A stretch of 64,000 nucleotides of DNA from assembly GCF_022921075.1 (NCBI RefSeq), contig NZ_CP095050.1, positions 620,001-684,000 of the forward strand. Reading direction: 5' to 3'. The stretch comes from Hymenobacter sp. 5317J-9. GTDB taxonomy: Bacteria; Bacteroidota; Bacteroidia; Cytophagales; Hymenobacteraceae. The notes under the pieces were generated by a model that saw only the letters and a list, made by a program, of their open reading frames with translations, ran no database searches and was not told the origin of the DNA. Positions 44,495 to 55,600 of the stretch are shown piece after piece; within the stretch, counting starts at the first letter, position 1; each line of letters opens with the position of its first letter. The position numbers were made by a program, and so were the translations under genes.

Positions 44495-45757
44495 CTACAG
44501 CCCGAACTCGGCCTTAATCTGGGGCACGTAGTCGAGCTTTTCCCAGGTGAAGGTTTCAAAAGTTTTGGTTTCGCCGTCGGGCATCACCACGTTCACGGTG
44601 CCGGGCTGGCGGCCCATGTGGCCGTAGGCCGCGCTCTGGGCGAAGATGGGGTTTTGCAGGCCGAAGCGCTTCACGATGGCGTAAGGACGCAGGTCGAACA
44701 GCTTCTGTACTTTCTGGGCTACTTCGCCGTCGGTGAGGGGTTGGCCGGCCTCATTTTTCGCATGGCTGGTGCCGTAGGTGGTCACGAACACGCCCACGGG
44801 CTGGGCCACGCCAATGGCGTAGGCTACCTGCACCAACACCTGGTCGGCCACGCCGGCGGCCACCAGGTTTTTGGCAATGTGGCGGGCGGCGTAAGCGGCC
44901 GAGCGGTCTACTTTGGAAGAGTCCTTGCCGGAGAAAGCGCCGCCGCCGTGGGCGCCCTTGCCACCGTACGTGTCCACAATGATTTTGCGGCCGGTGAGGC
45001 CGGAATCGCCGTGCGGGCCGCCGATGACGAACTTGCCCGTGGGGTTAATGTGGTAAGTAATCTGGTCGGTGAACAGCGCCTGGGCATCGGCGCTCAGGCC
45101 GGCCTTCACGCGGGGAATGAGCACGCTGAGCACGTCGGCCTTGATTTTGTCGAGCATGACGCTCTCCGACGCGTCGAACTCGTCGTGCTGCGTGCTGATA
45201 ACGATTGTGTCGATGGCTTCCGGCTTATGGTCGTCGGAGTAGCGGATGGTGACCTGGCTTTTGGCGTCGGGGCGCAGGTAGGGCATGTCGCGGCCCTCGC
45301 GGCGAATGGCGGCCAATTCCTGCAGCAGGCGGTGCGACAGGTCGAGGGCCAGCGGCATGTAATTAGCTGTTTCGTGGCTGGCGTAGCCGAACATCATGCC
45401 CTGGTCGCCGGCGCCCTGGTCTTCGTCCTTGGCCCGCTCCACGCCCTGGTTGATGTCGGGCGACTGCTCGTGCAGGCGGTTCATCACCTCGCAGGTGTCG
45501 GCGTTGAAGAGGTATTCGGGCTTGTCGTAGCCGATGCGGCGGATGGTTTCGCGCACAATGGGCTCGGCGTCGACGTGGGCCTTGGACTTAATTTCGCCGG
45601 CTACCAGCGCGAAGTCGGTGGTTACCAACGTTTCGCAGGCCACTTTGGACGTGGGGTCCTGGCGCAAGTACTCGTCGAGAATGGCGTCGGAAATCTGGTC
45701 GGCAACTTTATCGGGATGGCCTTCCGAAACCGATTCGGAAGTGAACAGATAGGGCAT
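44495..45757 (-). CDS. metK: S-adenosylmethionine synthetase
   Basis: The product is 420 residues. It makes SAM from methionine and ATP. Motifs: SEGHPDKVADQISDAILDEY at the N-terminus (ATP and Mg binding His), GAGDQGMMFGYASHE signature 1 at about 115-129, GGGAFSGKDSSKVDRSAAYA signature 2 at about 272-291, and VQVAYAIGVAQPVGVFV near the C-terminus. It completes a methyl-cycle link with ahcY at 59364. No SAM riboswitch fold was recognised in its leader; a -7 match lies at 45831. Confidence 0.98.
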   Translation of the reverse strand: MPYLFTSESVSEGHPDKVADQISDAILDEYLRQDPTSKVACETLVTTDFALVAGEIKSKAHVDAEPIVRETIRRIGYDKPEYLFNADTCEVMNRLHEQSPDINQGVERAKDEDQGAGDQGMMFGYASHETANYMPLALDLSHRLLQELAAIRREGRDMPYLRPDAKSQVTIRYSDDHKPEAIDTIVISTQHDEFDASESVMLDKIKADVLSVLIPRVKAGLSADAQALFTDQITYHINPTGKFVIGGPHGDSGLTGRKIIVDTYGGKGAHGGGAFSGKDSSKVDRSAAYAARHIAKNLVAAGVADQVLVQVAYAIGVAQPVGVFVTTYGTSHAKNEAGQPLTDGEVAQKVQKLFDLRPYAIVKRFGLQNPIFAQSAAYGHMGRQPGTVNVVMPDGETKTFETFTWEKLDYVPQIKAEFGL

Positions 45758-45830
45758 TGAATGCGCGAAAAGGGCAGGAGAGAAAAAAGCAGGGCGCCCG
45801 CCCGACCGAAACCGGCGAGCGGGCGCGCCA

Positions 45831-45838
45831 CAAAACTA
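45831..45838 (-). promoter_or_regulatory. Putative -7 element of metK
   Basis: On the minus strand TAGTTTTG fits TAnnTTTG, 74 bp before the metK start. No -33 element was seen at the right distance. Confidence 0.45.
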
Positions 45839-45943
45839 CGGAAAACCGGGCTATTGGCCGTAAGGTCAGCGCTGTGAAAGCCCAACCGGCTTTTGCGCGG
45901 CAACGCCCTGGCGTTGCGACGGCCCCCGTCCGGGCGTAGCGCG

Positions 45944-46678
45944 CTACAATTGGGCCAGCCGGCCGCCATCCACGGCCAGGGTGGTGCCGTGGATGAAGCT
46001 GGCCTCGGCCGACGCCATGAATGCGATGGCGGCGGCCAACTCCTCGGGCTTGCCCACGGTGGCTTTGTCGATTTGCTCGTTGCCGTTTTTCACGTTGGGG
46101 TTGCTCCAGAGCATGGGCGTGTCGACGGCGCCGGGCGCGATGGCGTTGATGCGGGTTTGGCGGAAGTCGAGCTCGCGGCTCATGCCGCGCACAAAAGCTT
46201 CCATGCCGCCTTTGCTGGTGGCGTAGGGCACCACGGCGGCGGTGGTTTGGTGCGCGTGCACCGAGCTGATGGCCACGATGGCACTGCCCTTGGGCATGTG
46301 CGGCAGGCACAGTTGCGTGAGCTGGGCCAAAGAGCGCAGGTTTACCTGCATGAGCAGGTCCCACTTTTCCAGCGGCAGCTTTACCAGCGGGTCAAACGTC
46401 ATCATGGCGGCGTCGCACACCAGCACGTCGACGCGCTCAAACTTGGCCAGCACTTTCTGCACGGTGGCCTCAATGGCTTTGGGCTTGGCCAAATCGCAGG
46501 CCATAAACACGGCCTGGCCGCCGGCTTCTTTGATGAGACGCACGGTTTCGGCGCCGTCTTTTTTATCGCGGCCCAGGGCGATGACGGTGCCGCCTTCGGC
46601 CCCCAGCCGGATGCAGGCGGCCTGGCCAATGCCCGAGGTTCCGCCGGTTACGAGGCACACTTTATCTGTAAAACGCAT
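45944..46678 (-). CDS. Short-chain dehydrogenase/reductase
   Basis: The product is 244 residues from the ATG at 46678 (MRFTDKVCLVTGGTSGIGQA). Classical SDR features: the TGGTSGIG cofactor loop, catalytic Ser in AIVAISSVHAHQ, Tyr-x-x-x-Lys in VPYATSKGGMEAFV, and the C-terminal HGTTLAVDGGRLAQL. Reductive partner NAD(H) or NADP(H) is not certain; GRDKKDG after strand two suggests NADP(H). The ATG at 46714 adds unlike residues. Substrate unknown. It lies between metK and the methyltransferase gene, on the same strand. Confidence 0.92.
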   Translation of the reverse strand: MRFTDKVCLVTGGTSGIGQAACIRLGAEGGTVIALGRDKKDGAETVRLIKEAGGQAVFMACDLAKPKAIEATVQKVLAKFERVDVLVCDAAMMTFDPLVKLPLEKWDLLMQVNLRSLAQLTQLCLPHMPKGSAIVAISSVHAHQTTAAVVPYATSKGGMEAFVRGMSRELDFRQTRINAIAPGAVDTPMLWSNPNVKNGNEQIDKATVGKPEELAAAIAFMASAEASFIHGTTLAVDGGRLAQL

Positions 46679-46783
46679 AACAACCAGCCTGCTTCTGAGG
46701 AGAGGCCGCGCCACTTGGCGGGCCGGCTGATTGTACGGGCCTCTGCGCCCGGTGGCCGAGCCTGCTCAGAAATTTGGCGATAA

Positions 46784-47992
46784 TCAGGCAACGGCCAGGG
46801 CCGGCGCCACTTTTTCGCACACCAGCACCACGGGCCGGCCGCGCAGGTCGGTGGTGGCAAACAGGTACACGTCGCCGCCTTCCCGAATGCCGGTGCGGCG
46901 CCGGAAATCGGCCACCGAGTCGGGAAAGTTGCGGGTGGTGACGTGGGCGCGGGCTTCGGGGCCCAGGTGCGCCTTGAGGGTGGCACCGTCGGCTTTCTCC
47001 ACGGCCAGCACCCGGAAGATGCGGCCGGGAAAATCGGCCCGCAGCACGTCGGACGTGTACAAGTGGCTGTGCTGATGCAGCTTCAGCAGCTCGAACGCCG
47101 TGCCGATGCTGCGAAACGCGCCGGCCTTGAGCACGGCCGCGTTGGGCTCGTACAGAAACTGCTGGGCCTCGGCGTAGCGGGGCGTGGCGCGGGCTTCGCG
47201 GGCGCGGTTGAGGCGGAACTCCTGCTGGGTGCCGTCGCGGCGCAGGTTCAGGGCGTAGCGCTCGGGGTCGACGGCGGGCTCCTGGCCCAGCTCGTAGAGC
47301 ACTTCCTTCACCTCGTTATCAACGGCTACCACCCAGAGCCGGCGCACGTGGCCCAGGCCCTGCACGGCCTGCTCGATGTCGAGCATGGGCGAAGTCTTGA
47401 GCAGGATTTTTGTGGCCTTATGCAACAGCAAGGGCATGAGCTTCACCACGTCCGGCTCGCAGTCGCGCAGCAGAAAAATTTTGCGCGCGGCCGTATCGCG
47501 CCGGGCCGGGTCGAGGTAGAGCCAGTCATAGTGCTGGTTGGTTTCCTTGAGAAAAGCCAGCGCGTCGGCGGCGTGCACGTCCACGTTGCTGATGCCAAGC
47601 TGGCCAAAGTTATAGCGCACCACATCGGCCAGCGCCGGGTTGCGTTCCACGTAGTCGACGTGGGCCACCCGCTGGGCAAACGCCGCCGAGTCGGCCCCGA
47701 AGCCGCCGGTGAGGTCGGCCAAGCGCTGGCCGTCCACTAGGCTGGCTTTGAACGCCGCCGTGCGCGCCGACGAGGCCTGCTCCACCGAAAGGGAGGGCGG
47801 AAATATCAAATCGGGGTTGTCGGCCCAGTCGGGCAGCTTCACGCGGGCCTTCTGACGGGCCTGAATCTGGCGCACGAGCTCGGGCACGGGCAGGCCGGGG
47901 TGGCGGCGGGCTTGCAGGGCCAGGTGGGCGGGGTCGTCGTGCAGGTGCGCGGCCACGTAGCGCCGGGCCGCTTCGGGCAAGGGGTAGTCCAT
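46784..47992 (-). CDS. THUMP-like class I SAM-dependent methyltransferase (PG_1098 type)
   Basis: The product is 402 residues. A helical N-terminal part (AARRYVAAHLHDDPAHLALQ) leads to a Rossmann methyltransferase domain with LADLTGGFGADSAAFAQRV (SAM-binding motif I), VDYVERNPALADVV, and DWLYLDPARRDTAARKIFLL. KILLKTSPMLDIEQAVQGLG follows, then a ferredoxin-like domain and a C-terminal THUMP-like domain. Structural relatives (Porphyromonas PG_1098) are thought to modify RNA; the target is unknown. It is co-directional with SDR and metK, with gaps over 100 bp. Confidence 0.9.
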   Translation of the reverse strand: MDYPLPEAARRYVAAHLHDDPAHLALQARRHPGLPVPELVRQIQARQKARVKLPDWADNPDLIFPPSLSVEQASSARTAAFKASLVDGQRLADLTGGFGADSAAFAQRVAHVDYVERNPALADVVRYNFGQLGISNVDVHAADALAFLKETNQHYDWLYLDPARRDTAARKIFLLRDCEPDVVKLMPLLLHKATKILLKTSPMLDIEQAVQGLGHVRRLWVVAVDNEVKEVLYELGQEPAVDPERYALNLRRDGTQQEFRLNRAREARATPRYAEAQQFLYEPNAAVLKAGAFRSIGTAFELLKLHQHSHLYTSDVLRADFPGRIFRVLAVEKADGATLKAHLGPEARAHVTTRNFPDSVADFRRRTGIREGGDVYLFATTDLRGRPVVLVCEKVAPALAVA

Positions 47993-48020
47993 GGAAAGGA
48001 TATACGGAAAACCCGCGGCC

Positions 48021-48635
48021 TTAGCGCAAGTCCCAGCGCAACGCCAGCAGTGGCTGGCCGGTGGGCGCCGCGCCCAAGCCCACCCCGCTGGGCCGCAGCC
48101 GGGGCCACACGCTGCCGTGGGCCGGCGGGGCGGCGTTGTAGGCTTCCACGGCGCGCTTCATGTAGGTGTTGGTGTTGCGGTTGATGAAAAGCGTGGCGAG
48201 GATGCTGGTGGCAAACACGCCCAGGGCCACCTTCTGGGTGTTGTTGAAGTACTGCCGCTCGTCGCCAATCAAAATCTGCTGGCCCCAGAGGCCGAAGGAG
48301 CCCACGGCCACCACGCGGTCGACGAGGTAGAGGGTTTTCTGGCGGCGGTACTGGTCGAGGTGGGCCAGGGCTTCGGCGTTGCCGGCCAGGTAGGGGCGCA
48401 GCTTTTGGCCGAAGAACCCGGCGCTCTGGTAATTGTCGCCATCTACGCCGGGCGGCAGGAAATCGAAGTTGTGCTGGGGGCCGTTGAGGCCGCGCTCGGC
48501 ATCTTCGGGGTGCAGGCGAATGGTGGCCGGCGCCTGCTGGGCCAGGGCCGGGGTAAACAGGCTCAACATCAACGCCGTGGTAACTGCCCCACGCAGCCGC
48601 CACCCCGCGGCGGCCAGACAATCCAATTTGTGCAT
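48021..48635 (-). CDS. Exported protein of unknown function, 204 residues
   Basis: An N-terminal hydrophobic segment (GAVTTALMLSLFTPALAQQA) ends in a signal-peptidase-like site. A second hydrophobic stretch (KVALGVFATSILATLFINRN) at about 136-155 suggests a membrane anchor. Between them lies a conserved-looking region with NYQSAGFFGQKLRPYLAGN and QYRRQKTLYLVDRVVAVGSF. I do not recognise the family. It ends 28 bp before the methyltransferase start, so the two may be co-transcribed. No function is proposed. Confidence 0.7.
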   Translation of the reverse strand: MHKLDCLAAAGWRLRGAVTTALMLSLFTPALAQQAPATIRLHPEDAERGLNGPQHNFDFLPPGVDGDNYQSAGFFGQKLRPYLAGNAEALAHLDQYRRQKTLYLVDRVVAVGSFGLWGQQILIGDERQYFNNTQKVALGVFATSILATLFINRNTNTYMKRAVEAYNAAPPAHGSVWPRLRPSGVGLGAAPTGQPLLALRWDLR

Positions 48636-48792
48636 GTAACAAAGATAGAATGCGAAAGGAGGCTGAAAACGCCCTGCGTCGCCATTTTTTTGCCCCCAAA
48701 CTCAACAAAGCGGCCCGGGCGCACGTTCTGGCCGGGCCGGCCGGAAGTTTCCGGGCAACCCGCACCCACATTTTACCGCTGTATCTAATCGT

Positions 48793-49530
48793 ATGAAAAC
48801 GTCTTTCGCTTCCCTCGCCTTCCGGGCCCTGTTGCCGGCCGCCGTGCTTCTGGCCTCGTGCAGCAAAAAAGATGAGCCTGTGGCACCCGTAGTTGAGCAG
48901 GGTCAGGTTAAATTCCACCACGCGGCCCCCAGTGCCAACCTGGACGTGAAGTTTCTGGCCGACGACGCCGAGAAGGCCACGCTGGCCTACGGCGCCAACA
49001 GTGGCTACCAAGGCGTGCCCGCCGGTAGCCGCACCCTAAAAGTCAACGTGGCCACTTCCGGCCAGAACGCCGTGACGCAGAGCGTGGCGGTGGAAAAAGA
49101 CAAGAACTACTCCTACTTCGCCTACTCGCCGGGCGCCACCACGGCCGTGAGCGGCTTGTTCGTGAATGACGACCTGACGACTCCTGCCTCGGGCAAGGCC
49201 AAGATTCGGCTGGTGCACCTGGGCCAGGGGCAGGCCTCGCCGCTCCGCCTCACGCAGCGGTTGGCCGTCGGCTCGCAGGCCATCACCGCCGATGTGCCTT
49301 TTGGCACCGCTTCGCCGTTTGTAGAAATCAATGCCGGTACCTACAACATCGACGTTTCGGCGGGCAACCCCAGCGTGGCCGTGTTGTACGTGGCCGAAGG
49401 CAACGGTTCGGGTTCTACCACGGCTTCGAAAAACTACGAGTCGGGCAAGATTTACACCGTGCTGGTGCGGGGCTACACCAGCCTCGACCCCAATTTGGCC
49501 CCCAAAGTTGTGCTCATTCAGAACAATTAG
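48793..49530 (+). CDS. DUF4397-domain lipoprotein
   Basis: The product is 245 residues with a lipobox (LLASC, Cys23) followed by Ser-Lys-Lys-Asp-Glu. The DUF4397 fold is recognisable: VKFHHAAPSANLDVKFLADD, YGANSGYQGVPAGSRTLKVN, NYSYFAYSPG and the C-terminal SGKIYTVLVRGYTSLDPNLA. These Ig-like beta domains occur in exported proteins across Bacteroidota; no activity is known. It faces the giant T9SS gene across a bidirectional terminator. Confidence 0.85.
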   Translation: MKTSFASLAFRALLPAAVLLASCSKKDEPVAPVVEQGQVKFHHAAPSANLDVKFLADDAEKATLAYGANSGYQGVPAGSRTLKVNVATSGQNAVTQSVAVEKDKNYSYFAYSPGATTAVSGLFVNDDLTTPASGKAKIRLVHLGQGQASPLRLTQRLAVGSQAITADVPFGTASPFVEINAGTYNIDVSAGNPSVAVLYVAEGNGSGSTTASKNYESGKIYTVLVRGYTSLDPNLAPKVVLIQNN

Positions 49531-49545
49531 CCTGATGGCCATAGT

Positions 49546-49590
49546 GCATAAAAAAAGCCCGCTGGAAATATCCAGCGGGCTTTTTTATGC
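49546..49590. terminator. Bidirectional terminator between the DUF4397 and giant T9SS genes
   Basis: AAAAAAGCCCGCTGGA (49551-49566) pairs with TCCAGCGGGCTTTTTT (49571-49586). The stem extends outward with one bulged base. Confidence 0.92.
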
Positions 49591-49604
49591 GCTATGGCGA
49601 AGTA

Positions 49605-52600
49605 TTACTCCTTCACCACCCGCAGGTGCTGCGCGGGCTGGCCGGGGAAGGCCAACTGCACAAAGTACACCCCGCTGGCCTGGCCGCGCAGGTCGAGCGA
49701 CAGCTGGCTGAGGCCGGCGGCCAGCACCGGAGTGGTCGTGGCCAGCACCAAGCGGCCGGCGGCATCGGTCACGCGCAGCTGAGCGGCGGCGGCCGGCGTG
49801 CCAATGGGCAGCTCCACGCGCAGGGTGAGGCCGTGCGCGAAGGGGTTGGGCACGCCCGTGAAGACGATGGCCGGGGCCGCTTCGTTCTCGAAGCGCAGAG
49901 TGCGCACGGGCGAGAATTCGGTTTTACCGGTTACATCGAGCTGGCGCAGGCGGTAGTAGCGCAGGCCAGCCTTGCCCTTCTCGACATCGAGGAAGCTGTA
50001 GTGACGCGGGGCACTGCTGCTGGCCGAGGGGCTGGCCACAAAGCCCAGTGTGCGGAACGCGCGGCCGTCGAGGCTCACCTGCACGTCGAAGCCGGCGTTG
50101 TTTTTCTCGCTGGCGGTGGTCCAGGTCAGGTTGGCGTTGGTGCCTTGGCGTTCGGCCGCGAAGGCGGTGAGCTCCACGGGCAGCGGATTGGTGGCGCTGC
50201 CCAGCGTCCAGATGGAGAAGTCCGAGATGCCGGTTTTGCTCACCGTATTGCCGGCAATGCTGATGGGCGCTTGGTTGGCCCACGGCCCCGTGAGGCTGCT
50301 CACCGATTTGAACAAGGCCACGTTGCCGGGCGCAATGCCGTTGCGCTCGTGGTCGAAGTAGCTGAAGTCCATGGCCACGTTCAGGCCCGCGTTGGTGGCG
50401 GGCTGAATGTCGAAGTAGCGCTTGATGCTCTGGCTGGTGCCCACGCCGGTGAGCACCGTGCCCGTGGTGCGTACCACCGTGGTGAGGCCGGGGAAAGCCG
50501 TGGAAGCGGCGTCCGGCGTCAGCGTCAGGCCGATGTTGCCGAAGCTCTCGGCCGTGGCCGTGCTCAGGTCGCGGCCGGGCACCGCTACCTGGCCCAGCAC
50601 GTAGCTCGCGTCGGTTTCGGAAAGGGTGGCGCCTGGTGTGAGCGTCACGGTGTAGGCGCCGGTGTTCAGCACGCCCTGGCTCATGGTCAGGGCATGAGCT
50701 ACGTTGGTATTATTGGCCAAAGCCAGCACGCCGGCGGCACTGCTCAGGTTCACGTTGAGGTCGTAAAAACCGGCAATGCCCGTGACGGTGGGCGCCGCGC
50801 CGCGGAAAGCCACCATGCCGCCGGTCAGGCTCACGTTGGCCGTAGCCGTATTGCTGGTCAGGTCGCCGTACACGTTCAGGGTGCCGGCGGTCTGGGCCAG
50901 GCTGGCGCCGTTGGCGATGGTGAGGGTGCGCACGGCCGCGTTGGCTGCGGTGTTCAGGTTTGGATAGTTGGCCAAACCAGCCGGAATAAGGGCGTCGATG
51001 GTGTTGCTGGGCACGCAGGCCGTCCAGTTGGCGGCGTTGAACCAGTTGCTGCCGTCGCCGGGCGCATTGCCGGTGTAGGTGGTTTGGTCGCCCACGGTCA
51101 CGGTGGGGTTCGGGCTGAGCGTGTTATCCGTCGTCAGCGTTTCGGGAATGGTCAGGCCCTCGCTGGTTTGCAGGGCCACCGTCAGCGCTTGAAACGTGTA
51201 GGTGCCGGCGGCCGTCAGATTGGCGGTGCCCACGCTCACGGGCAGGCTACCGTTGGCGGGAATGGTGCCGCTGGTCACGGTGGCGCTCAGGGGCTGGGTG
51301 CCGCCTCCCGGCAATACCAGCGTGCCGCTCACGAGCAGCTTCTGGTTGACGCCCAGTACCAGCGGGTTGGTGCTGGTGTTGGTCACGCTCAGCGTAATGG
51401 GCGCGCTGAGGGGGCCTGGCGTGCAATAGTTGGCGGCTGGGGCCGTCAGGGCCGCAGCATTCAGGGCCACGTTGGTCGTGTTGGGGAATTCGTAGGCGCC
51501 CATGTCGGGGCCGGTTTGGCTGGCGGCCGTGCCGGTGGCCCGCACGGTGCCCACCAAATCGGTGGTGATGCCGCTAATGGTCAGGCCCAGGCCGTTAAGG
51601 GCAGAGTTGGTCGGGCGGAGGATGGCGTCGAACACCGGGTCGATGCTCTTGGAATTGGCGCCTTCGCCCCCACCGCTTTGCGCCGTGGCAATGGTGGAAT
51701 ACCCGGCGTTGCTGCCGTTGCTTAGCAACACGCCGCCGGTTAGGTTGGGCACCCATAGGTCGTTGTAATCCGACGCGCCGCCTACTTGCGTGCCCGACGT
51801 GGAATGGTAGGCCGAGTGGAACGCCGGCCCTGTCTGTGCCCCGGTGAAGTTGGCGAAGATGTTGTCGCGAACGTTCAGCGCCGCGCCGCTGGCGCTGCTG
51901 AACTCGTAGCCCGTGCTGCTGTAGGTGGGCGTGCCGGTGTTCAGACTGACGGTGTTGAAGGAGACAAAATACGAGCTGATGGAAGTTTGCCCGGCCCCAC
52001 TGGTCAGGAAAATGCCATTCACGTAGCGAGTGGCCGTGGCCGTACCCGTGAAGCCCGACGTGAGCCCCGTAATGACGTTGTTATACAGGCTGGTCGAGTG
52101 CTGCACGGCCCCGGCGGCGTTGCCCGACGTCGTGCTGCCTTCCAGATACACGCCCCAGGCTTTGCCCGTATTGGCGGCGCCCACCGTGGCAATGTTCGAA
52201 ATGCGGTTGTTGAAGACGGCGTTGGCATCGGCTGGCACGGTGGTGCTGGCGCCCCCGCTGAGCTGAAACACGTAGATGCCCGCCGCGCCTCCGGTGCTCG
52301 TGCTGCTCACGTATTGCACCACGTTATCGTGAACTGACAATTTCCGGTTCACGCCACCGTTGATGCCCACGGCGAAAGCCGCCACGCCGCCAACGGGGGC
52401 CGTGCTGCTCCCAACGCTGCAGTTGGCAATTTCCGTGTTGTAGTCGTAGAAGGCGGTGCTATACCCCAGCGCTACTATGCCCGCTACGGCGTTGTACACC
52501 TGCAGGCCGAGGTAGCGGTTGTTCTGGTTGCAGCCAGCCAGGCTGGTGGGCGTGGTGGCGCCGCCGTAGCGGAGGTCCAGCGTTTGGGCCACGCCCCACG

Positions 52601-55600
52601 AGGCCAGATTATTTCGGTTCAGAGAAATAGTGGCGTTTTGCACCGTGTTGTTGAAAGCGCCGTTGGTGGCCGAGGCATTACGCACCAGGTAGCCAAACTC
52701 GACGTTGCCGCCCGGGGCGTTCACGTCGATGCCGTCGAAGGTGAGGTAGTCGGCACCCTGCACCGTGAAGCCCGCGTCCAGCGCGTTCAGCGCCGAACCG
52801 GCGGGCTGGAGCACCGGGTTAGCGCCCGCGCCGGCTTTCTGGAACGTGACCGCCGTGGTGGCGCCCGTGGCCGTGGTGGTGATGGCGGGCACTTCCTCCG
52901 CGAAGGTCTGGCCGGCGCTCACGTTGAACGTCACGGCCGGCGTGCCGGCCGTGGCCGTCGTAATGGTGCTTTGGTTGAGCACGGCAACGGCGTCGGAAAA
53001 CGAGCGGAAATTGCGGCCGGTGGGGTAACTAGTGGCCTGCGTGTTGTCGATGGTGTACGTGCCACTCAGGACCAGCGCCGTGGCCGGCAATACGGCTGCT
53101 TCGTCGCTGCCTAGGTCGGGGGCGGTGCCGGTGCCGGTGTAGCCGGCGCTGCCCTGGCGGGTGTCACCGTCGTAGTCGGTGTCCACGGTGCCGGCCAGCG
53201 ACACCCCGGCGCTTTCCAGCGCCGAGAAATTGCTCAGGTGCAAGTCGGTGGTACTTACGAAGCCCGGCACGGCGTTGCGGGAATTACCGTTCTGCCCCAA
53301 GCCGCTCGTCGCGTTCTGAATGGCGGCGAAGGTCGTTAGGTCGCTCCCCGAAGTGGCAGCCCCGGTGCCGGCGTAGTTGCCCAGCACGCCGTTCGGGCCG
53401 TTCACGTAGTAGTCGTTGTAGTCGATGGTGGCGTAAGCAGCCCGGGGAGCGCCGCTGTAGATGGCGTAGTTCCTGGCCCCGCTGCTGCCGGGGCTCACCA
53501 GCGAGTTGGCAAAAACGTTGTTGCGCACGTCGAGCGTGCCGGCGGTGGTTATCAGCGAGCTGGTGTGGAAGGCCGCCGAAACGGTGCTGGCGGTGGTGTT
53601 GGTGGTGGCGCCGGTCAGGTTCACGGAGTTGTAATACACCTTCGCGCCGCCCATGCTGCTCAGCAGGCGAATGCCCGAAATCCCGTTGGTGCTCAACGAC
53701 GTGCCGCACGAGCCGTTGATGCCGGCCACGGTGTTGTTGGCGATGAGCAGGTTGCTCGCGGTACTGCCGGTGCGGGCGTCGATGCCGTGCGCCCCGAAGC
53801 TGCCGGTGGCAGTGGCCGCAATGTTCACCACCCGGTTGCGCGAGATGGTGCCGTCGGTGAACCCGGCGCCCGCGTAAATCCCCGAGGCGTCGGCCCCAAA
53901 GCCTTGGCTGATGCCGTCTACCGTGTTCTGGCTGATGGTGACGAACGGCACCCCCGTGTCGGCATAGATGCCGAACAGCGGCGTTGCACTGCTGCCCACC
54001 ACGTTTTGCACGGTGTTCCGCGTGATTTGGGCGCCCGTGGCCGAGGAGTTGCCCCCGGTGTTGCTAATCTGAATACCCACCGTGGTCAGGCCGGCGCTGG
54101 GCGTGCCCACCGCGTTGTCGCTAATCACCAGCCCGTCGAGGCTGCCAGCCGTGGTGCCGCCCGCCGTGCCGCCCGCGTAGATGCCGTAAGCCAGCGTCTG
54201 GAACGAGTTGTTCTGGATGGTGAGGTTGTCGTTATCTGCCCCCGTGCCGGTGCCCCCATTCGAAACGATGGTATTGCTGCCGGCAAATACCCCAAAGAGC
54301 CCCGTGGAGCTGCTGGTGCCCACCAAATTGGTGTTTTTAACAGTGATGTTGGTGGCGCCGGCACCGGTGCCCGCGCTGGCCACCCACACTACCGCCGTCA
54401 GCACTTGGTTGGTGGTGTTGCTAATGGTCAGGTCGCGGGTGCTGCCGCCGGGGGTGTTCGAGCCATCGAAGGCGAAATAATCCACGCCATCGAGCTTGAA
54501 CACGGCGGTGTTGGTGTTGCCGCTGTTGCCGCTCACCACCGGCGCCACGCCTGGTGCGGGCTTGATGGTAACCGTGTTGGTGGCGCTGGCGCCGCCAAAA
54601 GGCGGAATCACGAAGGGGAAAGTTTCGCCATTGGCCGCGTTGTAGGGCGTGGCGGTGGCGTTGGTCAGCGAGAAAACCACCGGGCCGCTCACGCCCCGGA
54701 AAGCCAGGTCGGCCAGCGCTGCCGTGATGGTGGCGTAGTCATTGCCGGCCGCTACGCCCACGGTATAGGTTCCGTTCAGCGGGCCCACGATGGTGCGCGC
54801 GGCGGCCGTTCCCGTCAGGGCAATAGCTACCGGGCTGCTGCCGCTCGTGATGGCCGAAGCCGTATTGGTGACGCTCGACGTGAAAGCCACGTTGGTGGGC
54901 ACGGCCGCGATGGTTCGGCCCACCGTGGCGCCGCCGGTGATGTCGTAGGTCAGGAAGTAGTAATTAGCGCCTTCCGTCAGGGGCTGCGGCGTGCTCAGCG
55001 TGAAGGTGAAATTGGGCGCGGCCAGGCTGCCCGTGGTGCCCAGCAGCGTGGCCGTGCCCGCCGCGAACGTGGCGCTGGTGCTGGTATACAGCTTGGCATT
55101 GGTAATGTCGTTGGTTGGCACGGCGGTGCCGGCTAGGCTAAACGTGACGCTGGTCAGCCGCAGGCGGTCGTAGCTGCCCGCCGTGGTCACAGTCAGGCTC
55201 GTGATGAGCTGGTTGGTGGCGTTGTTCGTCGTGTTCAGACCGTTCTGGGCGTAAGTCAGGGCCGTGACGGCCATGGTGGGCGCGGGGGTGAAGTTGCCCT
55301 CGTCGGCCCCCACGTCGGGCGTGGTGGCGTTGCGGGCGTCACCGTCAAAGTCGGTGGTTACGCCGCTCACCGGCGTGCCGCCGCTCTCAACCAACGTGGC
55401 CACGGCCGGGTCGATGTGCAGGAACGTGGCAGCGCTGCCGGTGGTGCTCAGAAACGGCGGGTTTTCGGTGCCGGCGGCCGATTCCCGCAGCGGCGTGGAG
55501 CCGCCCAGCGCCGCCATGGCGTTGCGGTAGTCGGCCAGGGCCGGGTAGGTGGTGGGCGTGCTGCCTTCGGCGTACACCACGTTGTTGGCGCCGGGCGCGC

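Noticed and set aside
45758..45943. SAM riboswitch before metK
   Set aside because: I looked for a structured leader with the conserved SAM-I or SAM-II core and saw none. A covariance search of 45758-45943 would be decisive.
49587..51725. A 712-codon open frame on the plus strand opposite the end of the giant T9SS gene, and others like it at 53565-55136 and 55416-56243
   Set aside because: They are mirror frames of a GC-rich gene with Thr/Ala/Val/Gly codons, have Gly/His/Arg-rich low-complexity translations with no domain, and overlap a well-supported gene fully.
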